DNA of 64,000 nt from Coraliomargarita algicola (GCF_033878955.1 NZ_CP138858.1:3313001-3377000), one strand, 5' to 3'; shown: positions 19,071 through 28,338, counted from the stretch's first letter. Notes: generated from the letters alone by a model not told the origin. Numbers and translations: made by a program.

Positions 19071-19823
19071 ATGTCAGGACACAGTAAATGGGCCACAATT
19101 AAACGAGCGAAGGGCGCTGCGGATGCGAAGCGCGGTAAAATATTCAGTGTGTTGAGTAAAGACCTCACGCTGGCTGCACGCGATGGCGGCGGCGATCCGG
19201 CGATGAATCCGCGCTTGCGCACTGTGATCGCGAAGGCGAAAGCCGCGAATATGCCTTCGGATAACGTCGAGCGCGCGATTAAAAAAGGCACCGGTGAGCT
19301 GCCGGGCATTGTATACGAAGAACTGGTATACGAAGGCTATGGCGCGGGTGGCGTGGGAATTATTGTTGAAATCACCACCGACAACAAAAACCGTTCCGCC
19401 TCCGAAGTGCGCAGCACGATGACTAAAAACGGGGGTAACCTCGCTGGAGTGGGCGCGGTGGCTTTCCAGTTTGATCGTAAGGGGCAGGTGATTATCGACT
19501 CCAGCAAGATCAGTGAGGAGGCCTTGATGGATCTCGCATTGGAAGCAGGCGCGGAAGATATTAAAAACGAAGGTACGCACTTCGAGGTGATTTGTCCGAT
19601 GTCCGAATACGATACGCTCTCGCAGGCACTCAGTGAGAAAGAAATCGAGACCGAATCCTCCGAGCTCGCCTATGTGCCCAATATATTAGTGCCTATCGAA
19701 GATAAGGAGACTGCGCGTAAAGTGCTGCATCTGATCGAAAAGCTGGATGACCTGGAGGATGTGAAAGCCGTCCACTCCAATATGGATATCGCAGCAGATT
19801 TGCTTGACGATGAGGATGCGTAA
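19071..19823 (+). CDS. yebC: YebC/PmpR (TACO1) family protein
   Basis: The 250 residues begin with the hallmark SGHSKWATIKRAKGAADAKR, followed by the three-domain YebC sequence (YEGYGAGGVGIIVEITTDN; TKNGGNLAGVGAVAFQFD). Members have been described as transcription regulators, and more recently as ribosome-associated factors that help translate proline-rich stretches. It follows yidC by 50 bases without a terminator. The leader is AT-rich (AAATTCTTAAAATTC) and lacks a Shine-Dalgarno sequence. Confidence 0.95.
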   Translation: MSGHSKWATIKRAKGAADAKRGKIFSVLSKDLTLAARDGGGDPAMNPRLRTVIAKAKAANMPSDNVERAIKKGTGELPGIVYEELVYEGYGAGGVGIIVEITTDNKNRSASEVRSTMTKNGGNLAGVGAVAFQFDRKGQVIIDSSKISEEALMDLALEAGAEDIKNEGTHFEVICPMSEYDTLSQALSEKEIETESSELAYVPNILVPIEDKETARKVLHLIEKLDDLEDVKAVHSNMDIAADLLDDEDA

Positions 19824-19920
19824 CTAATACGCACTTCGGTGCCCTAAAAACCACTTGCCAAGTGCAGAGACTGTGCTCAGGCTCTCACATACTTTAAATC
19901 AAACCCCACAAATAAAAAAA

Positions 19921-20175
19921 ATGCGTATCAAGATTCTCGCTCTTCTGTCTCTTTCATTGGCCGCTCTAGTATTTACTGGATGTGATGGTGGCACTGCCCA
20001 AATGGGCCCTAAGGAAGCAAATCTCCTTGGTATTGCTACTGTTGAAAAAGAGTCCTATCAGCCAGCTGCTGTCACGACCCTTGCGGTGAGCACGGATGAG
20101 CTCTATACTCGCAAGAACTACAGTGGCGATCAAGTGACGCTCCTCTGGGGCTTGATTACTCTTCAAGACTACTAG
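19921..20175 (+). CDS. Small lipoprotein of unknown function
   Basis: The 84 residues start with a classical lipoprotein signal peptide: basic MRIK, a hydrophobic core, and the lipobox FTGC with Cys at about residue 20. The mature part is about 65 residues and ends TRKNYSGDQVTLLWGLITLQDY-like (shown as its last features: a Tyr-rich, Trp-containing tail). I do not recognise the family. A terminator follows 80 bases downstream, so it is a single-gene unit or the end of the yebC transcript. Confidence 0.75.
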   Translation: MRIKILALLSLSLAALVFTGCDGGTAQMGPKEANLLGIATVEKESYQPAAVTTLAVSTDELYTRKNYSGDQVTLLWGLITLQDY

Positions 20176-20256
20176 GCTACTGAAATGGTGCCTGTGTCCT
20201 GAGAGATTGGGGCCTGAGTGCTTGTCCGCTTCGTTCTACAGTCGAAATATTTGATC

Positions 20257-20285
20257 AAGCCGTCTCCGTAGGGGACGGCTTTTTT
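20257..20285 (+). terminator. Rho-independent terminator after the small lipoprotein
   Basis: AAGCCGTCTCC-GTA-GGGGACGGCTT forms a stable stem and is followed by TTTT. Confidence 0.9.
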
Positions 20286-20313
20286 ATGTGTGAGCCCGGC
20301 AGGGCGCATTTAC

Positions 20314-20342
20314 TTGACAGTGATTACAATGAAAATTGATAA
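20314..20342 (+). promoter_or_regulatory. Sigma-70-like promoter candidate
   Basis: TTGACA (20314-20319), a 17-base spacer and TGATAA (20337-20342) match the consensus arrangement well. It directs transcription into the intron/IS remnant and kdsD. Confidence 0.5.
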
Positions 20343-20343
20343 A

Positions 20344-20718
20344 AGTCTGTTACTCACCCTGCTGCAGGATGGGAAGAGTTAGCCGAAGGGCAACTGCGGT
20401 ATCGCGAGGTATCCGTGGGGAGGAAGCCTATGTCAAAGCACTGGCCTGACGAACAGGAATCGCATAGTAGGCAGTCACGTCGGATGAGGGGGGCACAGAA
20501 CTCTAAAGTCCAAAACTTGCGCGGAAGGCGTGGATGTATATGTGGCAGGCATAAGAGTGAAGGTAAGTGCGCATTACCCGGGGAGGTCTCCTTTTCTGTT
20601 TGGAAACGAACTAGTCACGACGCCGTCAAACGCGTGGAGATCAAGAAGCCCGGCGGCGGTATCCGCAAGTTGGGTGTGCCCACCGTCCTTGACCGCGTGC
20701 TGCAACAAGCGGTCGAAC
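20344..20718 (+). mobile_element. Group II intron remnant with reverse-transcriptase fragment
   Basis: The first 250 bases look like group II intron RNA leader sequence (GCCGAAGGGCAACTGCGGTA, GGGGAGGAAGCC, ACTCTAAAGTCCAAAACT). A short coding piece at about 20619-20715 reads VKRVEIKKPGGGIRKLGVPT and LDRVLQQAV. This matches the RT-0/RT-1 region of LtrA-type intron proteins (R-x-V-x-IPKPGG-x-R-LGIPT-x-DR). The rest of the reverse transcriptase, maturase and endonuclease is missing, so the element is dead. The assignment of the non-coding part is by pattern memory only. Confidence 0.72.
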
Positions 20719-20723
20719 AGGCG

Positions 20724-20900
20724 GTTGAGTGGATGCTTCTGACTAATGTTGAAGTGAGTTCGTTCGAGCAGGCGTGTGAAAAAGTTCGATGGTATGGATT
20801 GCGTTGGCGTATTGAGATGTTCTTTAAGGTCTTGAAGTCTGGCTTTAGAGTTGAAGCTTGCCGACTGGCCCACGGAGAACGGTTGACTCGGTACGTCAGG
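20724..20900 (+). pseudogene. IS4-family transposase C-terminal fragment fused to the intron remnant
   Basis: In the same open frame as the RT piece, and only about three codons after it, the sequence switches to an IS4 transposase C-terminus. It reads EWMLLTNVEVSSFEQACEKV, then WYGLRWRIEMFFKVLKSG and RVEACRLAHGERL. The Y-x-L-RW-IE-FFK-LKSG block contains the final catalytic Glu region (Y(2)R(3)E(6)K signature). No N-terminus, DDE Asp residues or terminal repeats are present. The open frame 20415-20990 is a chimera of two decayed mobile elements and runs into the start of kdsD. Confidence 0.8.
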
Positions 20901-20967
20901 TTCGTATTTCATGTGCAGTCTCAATTTTTGAATGGTCGAGTGCATCGTCAGCCCTTAGGGTTGTGGG

Positions 20968-21954
20968 ATGTCCAAATCAAATCAGAATAGCTTGGAAACC
21001 GGTCGCGAGGCCATGCGTGCGGAAGCCACTGCCATTGAAATGGCGGCCGCTCGCCTAGATGCTTCCTTCACTGCCGCTGTCGATATTATTTTGTCTGCGC
21101 CGAGTAAGCTTGTGATCTGTGGGATCGGGAAGTCCGGTCACATCGGTGCGAAGCTTGCCGCGACTTTTTCCAGTAGTGGGACGCCCTCGGTCTTTTTGCA
21201 TGCTGCTGAAGCGATTCATGGGGATCTTGGCGTCTATCAACCGGGGGACCCGACAGTGGTGCTTTCCAAGAGTGGCAGCACCGCCGAGGTGCTGCGCTTG
21301 TTACCTTTCTTTCGCAAATTTAAGTCCCCTGTGATTGCGATCGTGGGCAATGTGGATTCACCGATCGCCGAGGCGGCGGATGTTGTGATTGATGCCAGTG
21401 TGGAGAAAGAAGCGGACCCTCTGAATCTTATGCCGACTTCCAGCTCGACTGTGAGCTTGGCGATTGGAGACGCACTGGCCGCTGCGCTGGTCAAGGCGCG
21501 CGATTTTACGGCTGAGGAGTTTGCCACATTTCATCCGGGCGGTCAGTTGGGGCGCAATTTGTTAATGACCGTTCGGGAGGTCATGCACCCCGTCGAGCGA
21601 GTCGCTTGTGCGCAGGCCGAGGAGACTTTGCGTGAGGTGGTGATCCGTATGACCCGGGCACCTTTGGGTGCCGCCTGTGTGGTTTCGGCATCAGGCGTTT
21701 TGGAGGGCATTATCACCGACGGCGACATTCGACGGATCCTTTCGGATGACGGCGACATTTTAGCCAAAAAAGTCGGCGAGTGCATGACGGCTTCGCCCAT
21801 TTCCACGCATCTCGGTATGAGCCTTGGCGAAGCCGTGCGGGTGATGGAAGATCGGCCGTCGCAGATTTCGGTGCTGCCAGTCGTCGATCAGGTGGACGGT
21901 AAATGTGTCGGCTTATTGCGCTTGCATGATGTATATCAGCCTAGCTTTTCTTAG
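20968..21954 (+). CDS. kdsD: D-arabinose 5-phosphate isomerase (KpsF/GutQ family)
   Basis: KdsD turns ribulose 5-phosphate into arabinose 5-phosphate, the first step toward Kdo of lipopolysaccharide. The 328 residues hold an SIS domain (VICGIGKSGHIGAKLAATFS, SKSGSTAEVLRLL) and LMPTSSSTVSLAIGDALA, then two CBS domains (VREVMHP..., GIITDGDIRR...). Length matches E. coli KdsD. The ATG lies next to the decayed mobile element, so the original leader may have been replaced. Other Kdo genes are not in the window. Confidence 0.95.
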   Translation: MSKSNQNSLETGREAMRAEATAIEMAAARLDASFTAAVDIILSAPSKLVICGIGKSGHIGAKLAATFSSSGTPSVFLHAAEAIHGDLGVYQPGDPTVVLSKSGSTAEVLRLLPFFRKFKSPVIAIVGNVDSPIAEAADVVIDASVEKEADPLNLMPTSSSTVSLAIGDALAAALVKARDFTAEEFATFHPGGQLGRNLLMTVREVMHPVERVACAQAEETLREVVIRMTRAPLGAACVVSASGVLEGIITDGDIRRILSDDGDILAKKVGECMTASPISTHLGMSLGEAVRVMEDRPSQISVLPVVDQVDGKCVGLLRLHDVYQPSFS

Positions 21955-21957
21955 TTG

Positions 21958-22806
21958 CTAATTTAAGAAGCGTTCGGTTAGGCATTGCACGATATAATCG
22001 TGTGCTTCTTCGACGGAATCGATGATTTTAAATAGATTGACGTCTTCTGGTGAAATGGTGCCCCATTTTACCAGGGCGTCAAAGTTGACCACGTCGTTCC
22101 AAAACTCGCTACCGAACAGCACGATCGGTGGTACTTTTTCGATCTTTTTGGTCTGCACCAAAGTGAGTGTTTCGAACAGTTCATCCATGGTGCCGAAGCC
22201 ACCGGGAAAGGCAATGAGGGCTTTGGCCATTGAGACGAACCAGTATTTACGTACGAAGAAATAGTGAAATTCAAATTTCAGTTCTTCAGGGATGTAGTCG
22301 TTGACGCCTTGCTCGAAGGGGAGGCTGATGCCTAGGCCTACTGATTTGCCGCCAGCAGAGTGAGCGCCAAGGTTGGCGGCTTCCATGATGCCGGGGCCGC
22401 CTCCTGAGCAGATTAAAAAGCGGTCTTGGTGTTCACCGGGTAGGCTCATCGACCACTTGGTTAAAGATTCGGCGAGCTGCACGGCGGCTTCGTGGTAGGG
22501 CGCGGCTTGCACGGCGCACTTGGCTTGGTGAAGGCTACGAGCTTCTTCGATCGTTAGATTCTCCGGGTCCTGAATGCGTGCTTGCACCGTTGCAAGTTGT
22601 TGTTCGGCCAATTTCAGAGGCTTGGTCCGCGCAGAGCCGAAGAGCACGATGGTGTCTTCGACATTTTCTTCGGCAAAGCGTAGGCCGGGCTCGGTCATTT
22701 CGCAGAGCACGCGGATATTGCGGGCTGGATCGCTGTTTAAAAAATCGAGGTTTTTATAGGCCTTGAGCGGCCATTCATCGCGGGAACATTCACGGGGCAG
22801 TGTCAT
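21958..22806 (-). CDS. LOG-family Rossmann protein (TIGR00730, lysine-decarboxylase-like fold)
   Basis: The 282 residues contain the LOG signature: FGSARTKP, FLICSGGGPGIMEAANLGA, SVGLGISLPFE and the PGGFGTMDELFE motif. Homologues are cytokinin-riboside 5'-monophosphate phosphoribohydrolases or nucleotide 5'-monophosphate nucleosidases; the older lysine decarboxylase label is not supported. It converges with kdsD with a 3-base gap. The bacterial substrate here is not determined. Confidence 0.92.
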   Translation of the reverse strand: MTLPRECSRDEWPLKAYKNLDFLNSDPARNIRVLCEMTEPGLRFAEENVEDTIVLFGSARTKPLKLAEQQLATVQARIQDPENLTIEEARSLHQAKCAVQAAPYHEAAVQLAESLTKWSMSLPGEHQDRFLICSGGGPGIMEAANLGAHSAGGKSVGLGISLPFEQGVNDYIPEELKFEFHYFFVRKYWFVSMAKALIAFPGGFGTMDELFETLTLVQTKKIEKVPPIVLFGSEFWNDVVNFDALVKWGTISPEDVNLFKIIDSVEEAHDYIVQCLTERFLN

Positions 22807-22932
22807 AATTGTGTAATAGGACTGTGGGTTTTGTTAATGTGATATACGTTAGAGGTAGCTGTCGCTGAGTCATCGTGGCGGGCTTCTGTATTCTGAACTC
22901 TGACTTCTGAATTGGTTCAATCTTGGGTCTGC

Positions 22933-24228
22933 TTAGCCATAAAAGCCACGCACCTGACCTAAGATCTGTGTGCATAGGTGTAATTTGCGTGGATTGAGAA
23001 TCAGTTGTATCGCGCTATGGCGACCTTCGTCACAAGGGAAAGGCAGGATGAGTGCTGGCAGAAACGTGAGACTGGCCGGGGCGTTGAGACGAATGAGGTC
23101 GTTGCTGATTTGTCCGTTCCAGCTGGCTCGATCGGGTGTTGCTAGGGGGCTGATGGGGATGATTAGATAGTCATACTTTTGAAAAAACTCGGCCATTGTT
23201 TCACGAATACTCTGCTGGACTGTAGCCGCCTGTTCGGCTTTTTCGACGGTGCAGATTTGGCCGGCTTCGATGCGTCGGAGTAAGTGCTCGGGGTAGCGTG
23301 TTCGATATTCTTCGATCCAATATTGGTGAATGGAGTAGAGCTCACGACACTCGATGGTGGCGAAGGCTTCACTTGATTCTCTGAAGGCTTTGCACAGACC
23401 TTTATTGGGCTCGGGATTGTCGTCGACGTCGAGATGCCGCGTTAGCTCCATCATGTTTACCTTGAGGTCGGCATCGAGTGTGATGCTTTGATCGTTGAGT
23501 AGGTAGCCGAATGGCGCTTCTTGGGGAGGGGTGGTCGGTGTCGGATAGAAAGCTTGGATACTCGTCTGTAGGTCTTCGAGTTGAGCAGTGAGCCATCCGA
23601 CCGATTCGAGTGAGGGGATGATGGGAAAGACTCCATCCCGGGCGTAGTCGTTGTTGCCCATTCTAAATCCAAACAGTCCGTGGAATGCGGCGGGTATACG
23701 AATGCCGGCCGCGCTATCTAGGCCGAAAGCAAGTGGCACCCATCCTGCGCTGACAGCGTGGGCACAGGCGCCAGCGCCACCTCCGCAGATATAGCGTAAG
23801 CCATCGGCATGGGGGCAGTCGCCGAAACTCAGATTGCGACCGCGTAGGTCGATGCCGAATTCGCTTGGCACGGTTTTGCCCCATAGTATGCCGCCGAGAC
23901 TCTTGAGTTTATGGTAGAGTAAGCTGCCGTCTTCGAGGGGCGCTTCGAATGGATCTTGAAAGGGAGCGCCACAGCGCGTGGGCAGTTCCTCCACATCGAA
24001 GAGGTCTTGCAACATGTATGGCACGCCAGATAGAGGACTGTCTTTTTGAGTGCAGCTGTTTTTGATGTCTTGAACCAACGAATCTTGGTCGGGGGTGGAG
24101 GCCAGCAACGCGCGGGCTGTCTCGGGGGGCAGCGATGCATACTTTTCCACGAAGTCCGCGGCCATCTGTTCGGGGCTGTCATGTGCGATCAAGCGCCACT
24201 GCTCAAAATTGTTGTTGGTGCCCGGCAT
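22933..24228 (-). CDS. Amidase-signature family protein lacking all three catalytic residues
   Basis: The fold signature is clear: SGVPYMLQDLFDV, CGGGAGACAHAVSAGWVPLA and FGLDSAAGIRIPAAFHGLFG follow the amidase pattern. The Ser-cisSer-Lys triad is absent. The Lys of G-x-P-x-x-x-KD is Gln74, the cis-Ser of GGSSGGS is Gly151, and the nucleophile of DTGGSIR is Gly175. The Gly151-Gly175 spacing (24) equals that of the triad serines in GatA. At 431 residues it is near full length with an intact frame, so it looks like a maintained non-catalytic protein rather than a decaying gene. It follows mutL by 3 bases and is probably co-transcribed. Confidence 0.85.
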   Translation of the reverse strand: MPGTNNNFEQWRLIAHDSPEQMAADFVEKYASLPPETARALLASTPDQDSLVQDIKNSCTQKDSPLSGVPYMLQDLFDVEELPTRCGAPFQDPFEAPLEDGSLLYHKLKSLGGILWGKTVPSEFGIDLRGRNLSFGDCPHADGLRYICGGGAGACAHAVSAGWVPLAFGLDSAAGIRIPAAFHGLFGFRMGNNDYARDGVFPIIPSLESVGWLTAQLEDLQTSIQAFYPTPTTPPQEAPFGYLLNDQSITLDADLKVNMMELTRHLDVDDNPEPNKGLCKAFRESSEAFATIECRELYSIHQYWIEEYRTRYPEHLLRRIEAGQICTVEKAEQAATVQQSIRETMAEFFQKYDYLIIPISPLATPDRASWNGQISNDLIRLNAPASLTFLPALILPFPCDEGRHSAIQLILNPRKLHLCTQILGQVRGFYG

Positions 24229-24231
24229 AAT

Positions 24232-26139
24232 TTATTCTTTACCGAAGCGGCGCTCCCATTCGCCCCAGCTGATTTCGCTAAAAGTCGGCTTGCCAAAAGG
24301 AGAAGTGTGGGGCGTGTCACAACTGAGTAGGGCTTCTGCCAGCTGTTGCACCGCGGCTTCACTCATGCCATCGCTGCGGCGGTAGCTGCCCTGCACGGCC
24401 AGTTTGGCTACGGCCTCCCAGACCAACTCGCTTTGCTTGCGGGAGCCGCCCCGTTGGCGCAGTAAGTCGACCATGTCGCGGACAAAGGCTTCGGCTTGTT
24501 CGGGCTCCAGCCATGCGGGCACGGCCTCAATGCGATAAAAGTGACGTCCAAATTCTTCGATGTGAAAGCCTTGTGCATTGACTAAGTCCAAGTGTGCGAG
24601 CAGTGCCTCCGAGGCTAAGGGTTCGAGCTCGACAGGATGTGGAATCAATAGCCCCTGACTCGGGGGGGCGCTCTTCTTGTAGCTTTCCAGGATGCGTTCA
24701 AAGCGTACGCGCTGGTCCGCATGCCGTAAGTGTAGCATCACGAGGCCGCGCGGTGTGTCGAAGAGCCCATATTGCTTTTTGAGTAGTGTGATTAGACGCC
24801 AGGTCGGCACGGATTGGGGCGCCGCCGCGTCGGTCCTGCTGACTGTCGCGGCGGGCTGTGGTTGCGGCGGTGTCTGTGGGCGAGGTTGAGGCGCTTTTTG
24901 AGGCGACGAGCTCGGAATGCTCACGGGGCTTGGTTTCGGAGTCCGCGTCGGCGCTGGAGGGGGCGAGGCAGGGGCGGCTTGGGGAGCTGGGCTCGCTTGG
25001 GGCGAGGTTTGGGGGCTCGTGGGGCGAAAAGATTCGACTACCTTGACGCTGGCCGAGCTGGGCGTGGCGGTTTCGACTGCTTCCGGATTGGCCTCGGGCT
25101 CGGTATCAGGCTTAGGTGCTTCGGCTTGCGGGCGTTGTGCTTCAGTTGCGGCAGCCAGTGTCTCGGTAATCGCACCCAGCACGAAGCGGCGGATTGCGCC
25201 ATCATTTCGGAAGCGCACCTCACGTTTGGCAGGGTGTACGTTGACGTCCACTTCCTGTGGTTGAATTTCTAAAAATAAAAATGCAGGCGGGTAGCGCCCC
25301 TTCTGAATGCGTCCGTGGTAGGCGTCCAATACGGCAAAGCCAAGCGTGCGGCTGTCCACTGGGCGGCGATTTACCAGGGTGACTAGTTCGCGGCGTGTGG
25401 AGCGTCCGACACCGGGTTTGGCTGTCAGGCCCGTCAGTCGATAGCCCGTTTTGGGGTCGGATACATCGACGGGGAGCAGATCGTCGGCCAAGCTGCGCCC
25501 CCAGATTTCCGCCACGCGGTCGCGCAGGTTTTCACAGGCGGGGGATTGAAAAACGGTGCGGCCACCTTCCAGCACACGGAAGGCGACTTTGGGATGCGCC
25601 ACCGCAAAGAGCCGTGTGTTGTAGGTGATGTGCGCGGTCTCGGTGGGATCGGTTTTTAAGAACTTACGTCGTGCGGGCACGGAGTTAAATAACTGTGCCA
25701 CTTCGATCACGGTGCCTACTGGCATGCCGCAGGCTTTTTTTTCCAGCATCTTGCCGCCATTGATTTTGATCTCGGTGCCGTGTTCCCAGCCTTCGGCGCG
25801 GGTGCGCAGGGTGAAGCGTGATACCGATGCGATCGAAGGAAGTGCTTCGCCGCGAAAGCCGAAGCTCGACACTTCGTTTAGATCCACCGCTTCGCGTATT
25901 TTACTGGTGGCATGCCGTTCCAGTGAGAGCAGCGCTTCGTCCGGGCTCATGCCTTTGCCATTGTCCTCGATGCGAATGTAGGATTTTCCGCCGTTACGAA
26001 ATTCGACTTCGATACGCGTGGCCCCAGCATCGATACTGTTTTCCACCAGTTCTTTGACCACGGCGACCGGGCGCTCGATGACTTCGCCAGCGGCGATTTG
26101 GTTGGCAACACGGTCGGATAATATGCGGATTGATGACAT
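24232..26139 (-). CDS. mutL: DNA mismatch repair protein MutL
   Basis: MutL couples mismatch recognition by MutS to downstream repair. The N-terminal GHKL ATPase has IAAGEVIERP, VKELVENSIDAGAT, IEDNGKGM and SFGFRGEALPSIASV; LVNRRPVDSRTL and NVHPAKREVRF follow. A long Pro/Ala/Ser linker (about 370-470) leads to the C-terminal dimerisation domain. The metal-binding DQHAAHER motif of endonuclease-type MutL is not visible, only HLRHADQRVRFERIL. ATG 26139 (MSSIRILSDRVANQ) is the natural start. mutS is not in the window. Confidence 0.96.
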   Translation of the reverse strand: MSSIRILSDRVANQIAAGEVIERPVAVVKELVENSIDAGATRIEVEFRNGGKSYIRIEDNGKGMSPDEALLSLERHATSKIREAVDLNEVSSFGFRGEALPSIASVSRFTLRTRAEGWEHGTEIKINGGKMLEKKACGMPVGTVIEVAQLFNSVPARRKFLKTDPTETAHITYNTRLFAVAHPKVAFRVLEGGRTVFQSPACENLRDRVAEIWGRSLADDLLPVDVSDPKTGYRLTGLTAKPGVGRSTRRELVTLVNRRPVDSRTLGFAVLDAYHGRIQKGRYPPAFLFLEIQPQEVDVNVHPAKREVRFRNDGAIRRFVLGAITETLAAATEAQRPQAEAPKPDTEPEANPEAVETATPSSASVKVVESFRPTSPQTSPQASPAPQAAPASPPPAPTRTPKPSPVSIPSSSPQKAPQPRPQTPPQPQPAATVSRTDAAAPQSVPTWRLITLLKKQYGLFDTPRGLVMLHLRHADQRVRFERILESYKKSAPPSQGLLIPHPVELEPLASEALLAHLDLVNAQGFHIEEFGRHFYRIEAVPAWLEPEQAEAFVRDMVDLLRQRGGSRKQSELVWEAVAKLAVQGSYRRSDGMSEAAVQQLAEALLSCDTPHTSPFGKPTFSEISWGEWERRFGKE

Positions 26140-26331
26140 AGGTAAAGAGAAGCTACTCTTTTGAAGCACAGCGCGGTGGCTGCAAAGCAATTTCTGAATA
26201 AGTAAATCCGGACTTGTGGTTTTGGAGCATGGCTTACACTAACAATAGATGTGACCCATTGAAATGGCCACGCCGAGATTCGCTGGCGTGGTTGTGGGGT
26301 CGATCTTCTTAAACTCTTTACAAACAACGAT

Positions 26332-28338
26332 ATGTCAAACCGACTTGCAGACGAAAGCAGCCTTTATTTGCAACAACACGCCTCTAATCCCGTGGATTGG
26401 TATCCTTGGGGCGAGGATGCACTACGGGCTGCGGAGGAATCTGGTAAGCCTTTGCTGGTTTCCATCGGCTACTCGGCTTGTCATTGGTGCCACGTGATGG
26501 CCCACGAGTGTTTCGAGGACGAATACATCGCTGGCATTATGAATAAGCACTTCATCTGCGTGAAGGTCGACCGCGAGGAGCGACCCGATGTGGATCAAGT
26601 TTACATGGAAGCGGTGCAAATGATTCAACAGCAGGGCGGTTGGCCGCTCAATGTCTTTTGCTTGCCCGACGGACGCCCCTTCTTTGGCGGCACTTATTTC
26701 CCCCCGGAAGATCGGGGGCAGGGGCTCATTCCTTGGCCTCAAATGTGCATGCGCATCGCCGACTTTTATAAGCGCTCCAAGGATGAGCTGATTGAAAACG
26801 CGGAAGCCATTCAAAAGAATATTCTGGCGGGCACTCAAGCGGCCAGCACGGGCGGTGCCTCCGGTGGGTGGCATTCGGATTTATTGATCGAGGCAGCCGT
26901 CGGCATCTGCGGCAATCACGACGATCAATACGGAGGCTTCGGCAGTGCGCCGAAATTCCCACCTTCGATGTCGCTTAATTTCCTGCGTGCTCTGAGGCCG
27001 CAGGCTCAGCCAGAGCTGGCTAAGCGCATCGACGATATCAGCCATATCACGCTGCGCGCCATGGCGCATGGTGGGTTGTTCGATCAATTTGGCGGCGGTT
27101 TCGCCCGCTATAGTGTCGATGCGCATTGGCTGATCCCGCACTTCGAGAAGATGCTCTATGATAATGCGCTGCTAATTGACGCCTACACACGTGGTTGGCT
27201 GGATACGCAGGACCCACTCTATGCTGCGGTGGTCGCAGAGACCATTGGCTGGCTGGAGCGGGAAATGTCGGCGCCGGGGGGTGGTTTTTATGCCGCACTC
27301 GATGCAGACAGTGAGGGCGAAGAAGGGCGTTACTATGTCTGGACGCCCGAGCAGGTCGACTCTGTGCTGGGGCCATCGCTGGCTCGCGAAGTGCGCGCCG
27401 CGTATAACATCACCGCCGAAGGCAACTTCGAGCATGGCAACAGTAATCCCGCACTGGTGGAGCCCGACTTTGCGGTGCGCGAAAAACTTGCCGATGCTCG
27501 CCGCCTACTGCGTGAGCATCGCGAGGCCGAACGTGTGTCGCCGGGGAGAGACACCAAGGTGAGCACCGCGTGGAATGCCATGATCATTCGTGCGCTTGCC
27601 GACGCGGGGTTTTATTTTAATCGCCCCGAATGGACGCAGCGCGCCCGCAATGCTGCTGATTTTCTATGGGATGCACTGGTCACAGAAAGCGACGAGGGCA
27701 TTCAGCTCAAAGCGGTCTATTATGAAACCGGCGGTGCTCAGGTCGATGGTTTCTTGCACGACTACGCGCTGTTGGGCGAAGCTTGTCTGGCGCTGGCGTC
27801 CAAAATCGATTGGGTTGAGCCTGGCGCCTCTGCCATATACCAAGCCCGTGCGCAGACCTGTTTGGATCAAGCGTTGCAAGCGTTTACGGATGCGCATTCG
27901 GTCGGTTATTATTTCACCGCCGAGGGCACGGCGACTCCTGTGGCTCGCCGTAAAGAGTGGTTTGATAATGCGACACCGTCCGGCAATTCTGTGATGCTGC
28001 ATGCGTTGAGCGGGCTCTACGCCTTGACTGGTGAGGGGCGCTACGCCGCTGAGTTTGAGGCGACCTTGCCCGCTTTTGCCGATTACGCGCGCAAAGTCGC
28101 CGCTGGTGTCGCGCATGGCCTCGAAGCTGCCGCGACTCAGCAGGCGGGTATCGTCGTGATTAAAGTCGGGCAGGGGGTGGAGCTCGCCGCTGTGCGCGAC
28201 GGCCTCGCCGCGCAGCCTTGGCGCAGAACCTTCATCCAGCAAAGTGTCGACTTGCCAGCCAAACAGCTACAAGTCTGCCTGGGCACGCAATGTTTAGCGC
28301 CGACTGAAGACCTTGCCAAAGCAATCGCTTCAATCTAG
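26332..28338 (+). CDS. Thioredoxin-domain protein, YyaL/DUF255 (SSP411) family
   Basis: The 668 residues begin with the DUF255 thioredoxin-like domain: SLYLQQHASNPVDWYPWG, the redox-like SACHWCHVM, and VDREERPDVDQVYM, GGWPLNVF, GGTYFPPE. A long (alpha/alpha)6-barrel-like domain follows, as in N-acylglucosamine epimerases and glycosidases (KMLYDNALLIDAYTRG, WFDNATPSGNSVML). The family is conserved from bacteria to animals (SPATA20); its function is not established. sufU follows 47 bases later on the same strand. Confidence 0.93.
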   Translation: MSNRLADESSLYLQQHASNPVDWYPWGEDALRAAEESGKPLLVSIGYSACHWCHVMAHECFEDEYIAGIMNKHFICVKVDREERPDVDQVYMEAVQMIQQQGGWPLNVFCLPDGRPFFGGTYFPPEDRGQGLIPWPQMCMRIADFYKRSKDELIENAEAIQKNILAGTQAASTGGASGGWHSDLLIEAAVGICGNHDDQYGGFGSAPKFPPSMSLNFLRALRPQAQPELAKRIDDISHITLRAMAHGGLFDQFGGGFARYSVDAHWLIPHFEKMLYDNALLIDAYTRGWLDTQDPLYAAVVAETIGWLEREMSAPGGGFYAALDADSEGEEGRYYVWTPEQVDSVLGPSLAREVRAAYNITAEGNFEHGNSNPALVEPDFAVREKLADARRLLREHREAERVSPGRDTKVSTAWNAMIIRALADAGFYFNRPEWTQRARNAADFLWDALVTESDEGIQLKAVYYETGGAQVDGFLHDYALLGEACLALASKIDWVEPGASAIYQARAQTCLDQALQAFTDAHSVGYYFTAEGTATPVARRKEWFDNATPSGNSVMLHALSGLYALTGEGRYAAEFEATLPAFADYARKVAAGVAHGLEAAATQQAGIVVIKVGQGVELAAVRDGLAAQPWRRTFIQQSVDLPAKQLQVCLGTQCLAPTEDLAKAIASI

